12,112 nt of DNA. Origin: CAZLBV01 sp964557845. GTDB lineage: Bacteria > Acidobacteriota > Aminicenantia > Aminicenantales > Aminicenantaceae. The notes under the pieces are model-generated. The model worked only from the letters and a program-made list of their open reading frames with translations. It was not told where the DNA came from and did not search any database. The stretch is taken from the NCBI GenBank assembly GCA_964557845.1, contig CAZLBV010000072.1, positions 1 to 12,112 of the forward strand, given 5' to 3'. This document shows, piece after piece, positions 6,826 through 12,112 of the stretch; position 1 is the stretch's first letter, and every line of letters starts with the position of its first letter. The position numbers and the translations under genes are program-made.

Positions 6826-6989
6826 CTCCCTTTAAAAACTTGTACTTCCAATAGTTGGCACCATGAGATAACTGCCGGTTAACTACTCTTAAGCCTGTTT
6901 TTACCTTATTCTTAATAGTTTATTTCAAATCACCGAAGATAAGTTCAATCTGGCATTATTCTTGCTGATATATGTGTAGAGAAATTAAA

Positions 6990-7439
6990 ATGGATAAAAA
7001 AATCTCAATTCTTTTTATAATTTTAATCCTGCTTCTACCAACTCAGAACAATTCCCAGGACAAAAAAAACGGGATCGGAATAATATTTCTGGAACCTACC
7101 GGACTCAGCTTAAAAATAAGCTTGGGGGATCGCTTCAGCCTATGTACCGCAACGGGTAAAACCTTGGGTGAAGAAGAAACCTGGCGGATCCAGGTTGATT
7201 TACTTTTTGACTTTAAATTTTTTGAATCTGAATCATTTTATACCAGTCTTTATACAGGATCGGGCGGCCGATATGAACTACAGGGCAAGCAAAAATTCGG
7301 TATCCGCTTCCCTATTGGAATAAACGTGGCTTCAAAGAATATTCCTGTCCTTATTTTTGCTGAAGGAGGTCCGATACTGGAATTTAGACCATCAATGCTC
7401 TATTTTCGAGGAGCCATCGGGTTAAGGCTGCTCTTTTGA
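6990..7439 (+). CDS. Small outer-membrane beta-barrel protein (DUF3996/BAPKO_0422-like)
   Basis: A 149-residue exported protein. ATG 6990 gives a clean signal peptide (DKKISILFIILILLLPTQ, cleavage after about residue 22); an in-frame ATG at 6972 would add six residues without a better ribosome site. The mature part is a series of short alternating beta strands: GIGIIFLEPTGLSLKISLG, then QVDLLFDFKFF, YTSLYTGSGGRYEL, FGIRFPIGINV, VLIFAEGGPILEF and FRGAIGLRLLF. The opening G.GI....EPTGLS.K and the final G.GLR..F with a C-terminal phenylalanine are the pattern of small eight-strand outer-membrane barrels annotated DUF3996 or BAPKO_0422-like; the terminal aromatic is the usual BAM insertion signal. 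The role of this family is not established. It is followed after 41 bases by a CARDB lipoprotein with a good ribosome site, so the two may form an envelope operon. Confidence 0.72.
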   Translation: MDKKISILFIILILLLPTQNNSQDKKNGIGIIFLEPTGLSLKISLGDRFSLCTATGKTLGEEETWRIQVDLLFDFKFFESESFYTSLYTGSGGRYELQGKQKFGIRFPIGINVASKNIPVLIFAEGGPILEFRPSMLYFRGAIGLRLLF

Positions 7440-7480
7440 TCGTGAATGAAATTAATTTGAATAAAAGGAGAATAAAATCC

Positions 7481-8245
7481 ATGAAAACAAGAATTTCATT
7501 AGTTTGTCTCTTTGTGATTTTATTAATAAGCATGAATCTTTCGTGTAAACAAGAAGAAGGCGCGCTTCCAGACCTTTATGTCCATGACATCTCATGTATG
7601 GGAACAAATCTCTATTTAACCGTAGGAAATCAGGGTGAAGGATCTCTTCCTGAAAATTGGTCCGGTCTTTCCACTTTGTATATAAACGGAGAGCCCCAGG
7701 AAGACATAGCACTTCACCACCCTACCTCAACCACTCGAGGCGGCATTGAAGAACCTGGCGGTCTCTCACATTATTTGATCCCCTCTATTATTTCTGATAT
7801 GGCCAGGATCGATGTCTATTTGGATCATAATGATGCGATCAAGGAATCCGATGAAGCTAACAACGAAAAAGAGAATGTGTATTTAAACCCCTGTGCTCTT
7901 CCTGATCTTCAAGTCAATGACATATATTTGAACGAAGACAATGAGATTGTTGTAGTGATTGAAAACATAGGACCTGGAGTTATCCCAAAACAAGTTTGGA
8001 TCACAGAGGAGCTGCCTGATTGTCTGTTAAAAGTACTGGTCAACGAAGAACAAAAATGCTTGAATAAAATGTGTGAGTTTGATCCGGAAAAAAGGCTCGA
8101 GCCCGTTTCCGGGATTGCTGTATTTCCTACCGGGATCATATTAACAGAAGAAACAGTTGTAACAGCTGTCATAGACTGTGATGATATAATTATGGAAAAA
8201 GATAAAGATAACAATGTTAAAACCATGACTTTAGGCGGAGAATAA
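7481..8245 (+). CDS. Exported lipoprotein with two CARDB-like domains
   Basis: A 254-residue envelope protein. ATG 7481 is chosen because AAAAGGAG lies 10 bases upstream; longer readings from GTG 7436 have no such site. Residues 1-22 are a signal sequence ending in MNLSC, with Cys22 as probable lipidation site, although Asn at -3 makes the lipobox imperfect. Two repeats follow, about 28-130 and 133-250. Each opens with LPDL.V.DI and has a strand pair typical of CARDB (LYLTVGNQGEGSLP; EIVVVIENIGPGVIP). Each closes with an acidic asparagine-rich loop (DAIKESDEANN; DIIMEKDKDNN) that could bind calcium. CARDB is an Ig-like fold found in cell-surface proteins, so an adhesive or structural role at the outer membrane is a reasonable inference. 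Five cysteines in the mature part suggest disulfides. It probably shares a transcript with the barrel protein. The exact function is unknown. Confidence 0.75.
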   Translation: MKTRISLVCLFVILLISMNLSCKQEEGALPDLYVHDISCMGTNLYLTVGNQGEGSLPENWSGLSTLYINGEPQEDIALHHPTSTTRGGIEEPGGLSHYLIPSIISDMARIDVYLDHNDAIKESDEANNEKENVYLNPCALPDLQVNDIYLNEDNEIVVVIENIGPGVIPKQVWITEELPDCLLKVLVNEEQKCLNKMCEFDPEKRLEPVSGIAVFPTGIILTEETVVTAVIDCDDIIMEKDKDNNVKTMTLGGE

Positions 8246-8291
8246 AAACAGATAACATATCAGGGAAAGATTAATTCTATCTGTTATTATT
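8241..8291. terminator. AT-rich stem between convergent genes
   Basis: AATAAAAACAGATA (8241-8254) pairs with TATCTGTTATTATT (8278-8291) at 13 of 14 positions around a 23-base loop. It lies between the convergent ends of the CARDB gene (stop 8243-8245) and the gamma subunit gene (stop at 8315). The position fits a bidirectional transcription stop for the ATP synthase operon, but the stem is AT-rich and the loop long, so its strength is doubtful. Confidence 0.4.
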
Positions 8292-8314
8292 AAAGAAGAA
8301 AGAAAGAAAAAATC

Positions 8315-9214
8315 TTAGGGGTTGTTTTTATCTGATAGAACTTCAAAACCTGAAATAATATCTAAAAGTTCTGAAGTTATGGACTGTTGACGAACATGCA
8401 TATACCGGCTGTTGATCTCCTCCAGTTTTTCTTCGATATTTTTTTCCGCTGCCTGCATTGAAGCCAGGCGGCTGGCATTTTCACTGGCTAAAGATTCCAC
8501 TGTTGTTTTATAAATCGACACAAAGAAATACTGTCTTATCAAAGAGGAAAATAAACGGTCCCAACTCATGCTGTATGTCGGTAAAACCCGGGAAGGCCAT
8601 TCTTTTTCCGCTAATTTGGTTAACCAATCCAGATCAAGAGGCAAAAGATATTTCATGGATGGCTGAAAAGATGTTTTCTGTGCAGGTTTATTGTGGAATA
8701 AAATTATCATGCCCACATCGTTATTAACCCGCCATTCTTCAACTTTTAAGAGCACCTTTTGATTAAATGATGTTAAATCTCTTAAGGATTCAAATAAAGA
8801 AATGTAACTGTTTACTGGATGGCCCTTTGCATCCAGCAGGTCCCTCATCCTTTCTCCAACGGCCAATACAAAAAGTTTTTCCTTGTTTATCTCAAATTCA
8901 TCTATTTTTCTAAAGGCGAAAGAAGCGATCTGATCGTTGAACTGCCCCACCATCCCCTGAACCGATCCAAAAATAACTACTCCCAGTCTCTCAGTTTTTT
9001 CTTTCACTGACCGCTGCTTTAAAAAATCTTCACCGCGATCACGCATCAAGATCTGAAGGCCCATTTCAATATTCTGACTGTATTGTTCAAGAGACTCAAC
9101 CGACCTTTCATATTCCCTTATATTTACCGCTGCCAGTGATTTCATGGTCTTAACCACAGACTGCAGATCTTCGGTACTTTCAAGCTTCCGTTTGAGCAGT
9201 TCCAATTGTTCCAT
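8315..9214 (-). CDS. atpG: ATP synthase gamma subunit, N-ATPase type
   Basis: The 299-residue central-stalk subunit that rotates inside the alpha3beta3 head and links it to the c-ring. The N-terminal helix carries LKRKLESTEDLQSVVKTMKS (residues 7-26) with LAAVNI, and the C-terminal helix carries SENASRLASMQAAEKNIEEK (244-263) then RQQSITSELLDIISG; these are the two halves of the gamma coiled coil. The central Rossmann-like part begins VVIFGSVQGMVGQFND (79-94), where housekeeping gammas have SDRGLCGG.N; this divergent version is what N-ATPase gammas show. ATG 9214 lies 4 bases after the alpha stop, with GTGGA about 11 bases upstream, so translation is probably coupled to alpha. It is the last gene of the operon, followed by a candidate terminator. 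In a housekeeping F-ATPase operon beta and epsilon would follow here; instead a convergent unrelated gene does, in agreement with the order DCQRBEFAG. Confidence 0.92.
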   Translation of the reverse strand: MEQLELLKRKLESTEDLQSVVKTMKSLAAVNIREYERSVESLEQYSQNIEMGLQILMRDRGEDFLKQRSVKEKTERLGVVIFGSVQGMVGQFNDQIASFAFRKIDEFEINKEKLFVLAVGERMRDLLDAKGHPVNSYISLFESLRDLTSFNQKVLLKVEEWRVNNDVGMIILFHNKPAQKTSFQPSMKYLLPLDLDWLTKLAEKEWPSRVLPTYSMSWDRLFSSLIRQYFFVSIYKTTVESLASENASRLASMQAAEKNIEEKLEEINSRYMHVRQQSITSELLDIISGFEVLSDKNNP

Positions 9215-9218
9215 GTAT

Positions 9219-10721
9219 TTAATCCACTGTCACTAAAGATTCTACAGCTTCTTGGGCATTTTTCAGCATGCTGTCTTTATCTTCTTTGTTCAGTTCTTCA
9301 CCTTTTTTTATTTTATCCCCGATCTGGGAGAGTTCTTTAACCGCCTCTTCCCGCACCCTTTTTTTTGCTTGAGAGATCTTGTCCATAGGGATCTTATCGA
9401 ATACCCCTTCTGTTACGGCCAGCATCATTGTTATCTGCTCAATAACTGATATGGGCTGGTATTGATCTTGCTTCAGTACTTCACGCACACGCCGTCCTCT
9501 CTCCAGAGTATTCCGTGTATCCTCATCCAGTCTGGCGCCAAACCTTGAAAAACTTTCCAACTCTTCAAATTGAGAATAGGATAAACGCATATCTCCTGCG
9601 ATCTCACGGTAGGCAGGAAGTTGAGTCTTCCCTCCAACTCGGGAAACCGATTTACCCACATCGATCGCCGGCAGATAACCAGCATCAAAGAGTTTAGGAG
9701 ATAGGTAGATCTGTCCATCAGTGATGGAAACCAGGTTTGTGGGAATATAAGCAGCGATATTCTGAGCTTGTGTTTCAATGATAGGAAGCGCCGTAAGGGA
9801 ACCCCCTCCCAGCTTGTCTTTTAAATGAGTAGAGCGTTCCAAGAGGCGGGAATGGATATAAAATATATCCCCTGGATAAGCTTCCCGAGCCGGCGGACGG
9901 CGCAGTAGAAGTGACAGCTCGCGGTAGGATCGGGCATGATGGGTTAGATCATCATAAACAACAAGAACATCCTGTCCTTTTTCCATGAAATATTCACCCA
10001 TTGATGTGGCTGCATAGGGTGCAATAAAATTCTTGCCTGGAGTATCTTCACCTGTGGCAATCACAACTATTGTGTATTTCATGGCTCCATATCTTTTAAG
10101 GTCGTTTATCACTTTTGCCACCGATGTACTTTCCTTGCCGATAGAACAATAAATACAGATGACATCTTCATCTTTTTGGTTCAATATCGTATCCACCGCC
10201 ACCGCGGTTTTACCGATCTGCCTGTCTCCTAAGATCAATTCCCTTTGTCCTCTTCCAATAGGGATCAGTGCATCGATCGCTTTGATCCCGGTCTGAAGCG
10301 GTGTGGACACGGGGGCTCTATCCATGATCGCTGGAGCCGGCCTCTCCACAGGCAGCCTGGCATAAGTATCCAACCGGCCCTGTCCATCCATGGGCCTACC
10401 CAGAGCATCCAGGATCCGACCCACCAGCTCATCCCCCACTGGAACATCCATGATCCTATGGCTTCTCCAGGCAAATTGGCCGGCTTTGACATTTTTGTAA
10501 TCATCGATAAAAACAGCAGAGATCTCATCCCGGTCGAGGTTAAAGGCCATCCCCATCTCTCCCCCGGAAAAACGAATCAGCTCTTCGTTCTTTACGTTAG
10601 GAAGCCCTTTGACTCTTGCGATACCGTTTCCAATCTTCCACACCCTTCCTATTTCTCTTGGTTTCAATTGAAACTGGTGCTTTTCCAGGATGTCATCAAA
10701 TAAAGTGAAAGACTCATTCAT
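9219..10721 (-). CDS. atpA: ATP synthase alpha subunit, N-ATPase type
   Basis: The 500-residue non-catalytic nucleotide-binding subunit of the F1 head. Features numbered from ATG 10721: N-terminal beta-barrel beginning IGRVWKIGNGIARVKGLPN; Walker A GDRQIGKT at 165-172; Walker B VLVVYDD near 252-258; LSLLLRRPPAREAYPGDIFY; LPIIETQAQNIAAYIPTN; and VSRVGG with the arginine finger Arg361. The Walker A has Ile where most alphas have Thr (GDRQTGKT). ATG 10721 is chosen because AAGGA lies 5 bases upstream; an in-frame ATG at 10763 would add 14 Lys/Asn-rich residues but has no ribosome site. Family-wide N-terminal length does not clearly decide it. The gene lies between the b/delta subunit gene, with a gap of 81 bases (39 with the longer start), and gamma. 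No beta gene is in the window; in the N-ATPase operon beta is the first gene and would be to the right. Confidence 0.95.
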   Translation of the reverse strand: MNESFTLFDDILEKHQFQLKPREIGRVWKIGNGIARVKGLPNVKNEELIRFSGGEMGMAFNLDRDEISAVFIDDYKNVKAGQFAWRSHRIMDVPVGDELVGRILDALGRPMDGQGRLDTYARLPVERPAPAIMDRAPVSTPLQTGIKAIDALIPIGRGQRELILGDRQIGKTAVAVDTILNQKDEDVICIYCSIGKESTSVAKVINDLKRYGAMKYTIVVIATGEDTPGKNFIAPYAATSMGEYFMEKGQDVLVVYDDLTHHARSYRELSLLLRRPPAREAYPGDIFYIHSRLLERSTHLKDKLGGGSLTALPIIETQAQNIAAYIPTNLVSITDGQIYLSPKLFDAGYLPAIDVGKSVSRVGGKTQLPAYREIAGDMRLSYSQFEELESFSRFGARLDEDTRNTLERGRRVREVLKQDQYQPISVIEQITMMLAVTEGVFDKIPMDKISQAKKRVREEAVKELSQIGDKIKKGEELNKEDKDSMLKNAQEAVESLVTVD

Positions 10722-10802
10722 TATCTTCCTTAATTCATTGTTTTTATTTTTTTGTTTACTCATGGTGACAAGATCTTTTGAAATAAAATCAGCCGGGTTG
10801 CT

Positions 10803-11597
10803 TTAGTCTTCTTTTCCATTTGATCGATCTTCATTTGAGAATCTCTGTTCAAAGCTTTCTGCAATATTATTTTCAAGATCACTTAAATAACTCTCAATAT
10901 TCCACGCAATTTTCCTGTCGTTTGATTCCAATTCAATTCCCCCGATCATTTCATCAGAGGTTTTAAATTCAAGTTCAACTTCTTTAGAGAAAGTATCTTT
11001 TACTGATTTTTCAATCTTTTGTTTCATAGTATTTGATAATCTAAACCGGCTTCTTATCTCGGCTGTATGATCAGATTCAGAAAGGCTTTGGCTGAATTCT
11101 TTTTTTTCGTTTTTCTCCAAATCCTGGATCCGGTTTAGAAATGTAGTGATGATATGTTTTTCTATGTCTTCATCGGCCAACTCTTTCAGAGCCTTTCTTA
11201 TGGCCTCAAATACCTGCTCCCCGGTTCTGACCCGGAGATCATTTAAAAAAGCTTGTTTTTGTTTTTGCAGTGATTCATACCAATGTTTTTGTTTTTGGTC
11301 CACTTCTTCCCGGGCTTTTTGAATAAGCTCTTTTTTTCTCTCTTCAGCCTCATTTTCAGCGTCAGAAAGCATACTCTTCTGTTTTTCTTCTATTTCTGAC
11401 TTCTTCTTTTCAAATTCTTCTTTTTCCATATCCGCCTCTTTTTTTCTCTCTTCAGCATCTTTGATCCTTGCGGAGATATCCTCTTCCCGCTGATCCATAA
11501 CCCGGACAATGCGCTTATACAAAAAATGCCTCAATAGGAGCACCAATATGATGAAATTGATGATCTGAGCAATGAATGTGAACAAATCTATGTTCAA
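10803..11597 (-). CDS. atpF: ATP synthase b subunit with delta-like C-terminal domain, N-ATPase type
   Basis: The 264-residue peripheral stalk subunit, far longer than the usual 155-170 of a housekeeping b. From TTG 11597 it begins NIDLFTFIAQIINFIILVLL, the single membrane anchor of b subunits (about residues 4-24). A very charged coiled coil (about 28-150, rich in K/E) forms the stalk. After a short hinge (about 160-178) comes a delta/OSCP-like section (about 179-245): KIEKSVKDTFSKEVELEF, then SDEMIGGIELESNDRKIAWN and SYLSDLEN, the IGGI.L..ND...D.S..S.L pattern of delta C termini. There is no separate atpH gene, so this protein supplies both functions, as known for N-ATPases. TTG is chosen because GGAGG (11608-11604) lies 6 bases upstream and inside the last codons of the c gene; no ATG occurs at the right place. 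The start is 2 bases after the c stop. Confidence 0.9.
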   Translation of the reverse strand: MNIDLFTFIAQIINFIILVLLLRHFLYKRIVRVMDQREEDISARIKDAEERKKEADMEKEEFEKKKSEIEEKQKSMLSDAENEAEERKKELIQKAREEVDQKQKHWYESLQKQKQAFLNDLRVRTGEQVFEAIRKALKELADEDIEKHIITTFLNRIQDLEKNEKKEFSQSLSESDHTAEIRSRFRLSNTMKQKIEKSVKDTFSKEVELEFKTSDEMIGGIELESNDRKIAWNIESYLSDLENNIAESFEQRFSNEDRSNGKED

Positions 11598-11599
11598 TT

Positions 11600-11875
11600 T
11601 TACCCTCCGTTTTGAGCCACATAATTCCAGAAAGGATTTGCAAAAATAAGTATGATCGAAATAACAAAACAATAAATAGCGGTTGACTCGATCATAGCTA
11701 AACCAACGAATAAGGTCCGGCTTATGGTATTAGCTTCATCCGGCTGCTGGGCGATCGCGCTTAACGCTTGGGCCAGCGCTTTTGCTTCACCGAATGCAGG
11801 ACCTAATGAGCCGATGGCTATAGTAATACCTGCGATCACAATGGAAGCGGTTCCGATAATGTCTATACTAGCCAT
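11600..11875 (-). CDS. atpE: ATP synthase c subunit, sodium-type with two carboxylates
   Basis: The 91-residue proteolipid that forms the rotor ring. Two transmembrane helices (about 7-44 and 51-85) are joined by the polar loop AQQPDEA, which contacts gamma. Helix 1 has GSLGPAFGEAKAL with Glu30 at the position of Gln32 in the Ilyobacter tartaricus Na+ ring; helix 2 has MIESTAIY with Glu63, Ser64, Thr65 and Tyr68 matching Glu65, Ser66, Thr67 and Tyr70. This is a full sodium-ligand set with an additional carboxylate in helix 1, as in N-ATPase c subunits. I infer Na+ specificity; the extra Glu may instead hold a proton. ATG 11875 has AGGAG 9 bases upstream. The next gene starts two bases after the stop. 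Confidence 0.95.
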   Translation of the reverse strand: MASIDIIGTASIVIAGITIAIGSLGPAFGEAKALAQALSAIAQQPDEANTISRTLFVGLAMIESTAIYCFVISIILIFANPFWNYVAQNGG

Positions 11876-11884
11876 AGTTCTTTT

Positions 11885-11889
11885 CTCCT
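11885..11889 (-). promoter_or_regulatory. Ribosome binding site of the c subunit gene
   Basis: AAAGGAG on the minus strand, 9 bases before ATG 11875. It is the clearest ribosome site in this operon, in keeping with the need for many more c copies than other subunits. Confidence 0.6.
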
Positions 11890-11904
11890 TTAAGTTTGAT
11901 TATT

Positions 11905-12112
11905 TTAATTTTTCTTATCTTTTTCCTCATGAGCCCGGCTGGCCGAAGCGATATAAACCGTGGCCAGCACAGCAAAAATATAGGCTTGGATCTGCCCGAT
12001 CAAAAGTTCCAAAACATGTACGATTATGGGAATGAATAGCGGTGCCAGGGAGATGAGAATCCCCACGATCATGGTTCCGCTCATCACATTCCCGAATAGA
12101 CGTACAGACAAA
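11905..12112 (-). CDS. atpB: ATP synthase a subunit, C-terminal part (runs off the window)
   Basis: Only the last 68 residues of the stator subunit a are in the window; the gene continues to the right, and the first visible codon (TTG at 12111) is an internal leucine. The visible part opens with LSVRLFGNVMSGTMI, the helix bearing the essential stator arginine (R of VRLFGN) that releases ions from the c-ring carboxylate. It then has a hydrophobic helix (LISLAPLFIPIIVHVLELLI) and GQIQAYIFAVLATVYI, with the conserved Gln near the last helix, ending in a short charged tail (HEEKDKKN). Stop TAA is at 11907-11905, 29 bases before the c subunit start. The sequence is typical of the a subunit in both H+ and Na+ types; specificity is judged from c. 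Confidence 0.92.
   Translation of the reverse strand, partial: LSVRLFGNVMSGTMIVGILISLAPLFIPIIVHVLELLIGQIQAYIFAVLATVYIASASRAHEEKDKKN

Larger units (their letters stand above)
6586..6989. other. Long AT-rich intergenic region between divergent genes
   Basis: About 400 bases without a credible gene on either strand. The left end holds the minus-strand promoter (6626-6655). In the middle CTGTCCT (6785-6791) and AGGACAG (6819-6825) form a 7-base perfect inverted repeat with a 27-base loop. A GC-rich patch CCCCCCGGAGG (6687-6697) stands out from the AT-rich surroundings; it resembles a ribosome site, but no sensible frame follows. I see no clear plus-strand promoter for the barrel gene at 6990, although the region must contain one. 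No tRNA, known riboswitch or terminator was recognised. Confidence 0.5.

Noticed and set aside
10245..10703. Plus-strand 152-residue reading frame opposite alpha
   Set aside because: It lies wholly antisense to the strongly conserved atpA gene, has no recognisable domain and is a by-product of alpha's codon use. The same holds for the other antisense frames across the ATP synthase genes and the lyase.

Overview
The window looks like a chromosomal segment of a Gram-negative, probably anaerobic bacterium with an AT-rich genome (by eye roughly 40% GC). A TonB-type protein, a C-terminal-Phe outer-membrane barrel, a CARDB lipoprotein and an exported heparinase-like lyase imply an outer membrane. 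The style of these proteins recalls uncultured Acidobacteriota/Aminicenantes-like or Cloacimonadota-like lineages, but no marker gene here fixes the phylum.

Layout. 1-141: C-terminal end of an unrecognised plus-strand gene. 138-911: an alpha/beta hydrolase with an intact catalytic triad but no ATG, GTG or TTG at its natural start. The ATGA overlap expected with the gene before it now reads ATAA. 1055-2433: a badly decayed locus in which a PTS EIIA (EIIA-Ntr type) domain runs into pieces of a CPA2/Kef-type cation:proton antiporter. Conserved blocks of the transporter lie side by side in three segments with large parts missing, frame changes and an in-frame TAG. 2488-3078 (minus): a TonB-like energy transducer. 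3231-5564: a secreted heparinase II/III-type polysaccharide lyase, divergent from the TonB gene. 5621-6076: a MaoC/NodN-like hot-dog hydratase. 6073-6585 (minus): an unrecognised 170-residue protein behind a near-consensus sigma-70 promoter. 6586-6989: a long AT-rich intergenic stretch. 6990-8245: a small outer-membrane beta-barrel protein followed by a two-CARDB-domain lipoprotein, probably one transcript. 8315-12112 (minus): the distal end of an ATP synthase operon, in transcription order a (partial), c, b/delta, alpha, gamma.

The ATP synthase is the best-defined system. Gene order (B-E-F-A-G), lack of a separate delta gene, a 264-residue b subunit with a delta-like C-terminal part, gamma as the last gene, and a c subunit with two carboxylates plus the EST..Y sodium-ligand motif all match the laterally mobile N-ATPase (operon atpDCQRBEFAG), not the housekeeping F-ATPase. 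The genes for beta, epsilon, AtpQ and AtpR should lie just past the right edge. The most unusual observation is the pair of broken neighbours at the left (hydrolase start loss and antiporter collapse), which points to local gene decay. I saw no tRNA, rRNA, CRISPR array, insertion sequence or phage gene, and no convincing novel system.
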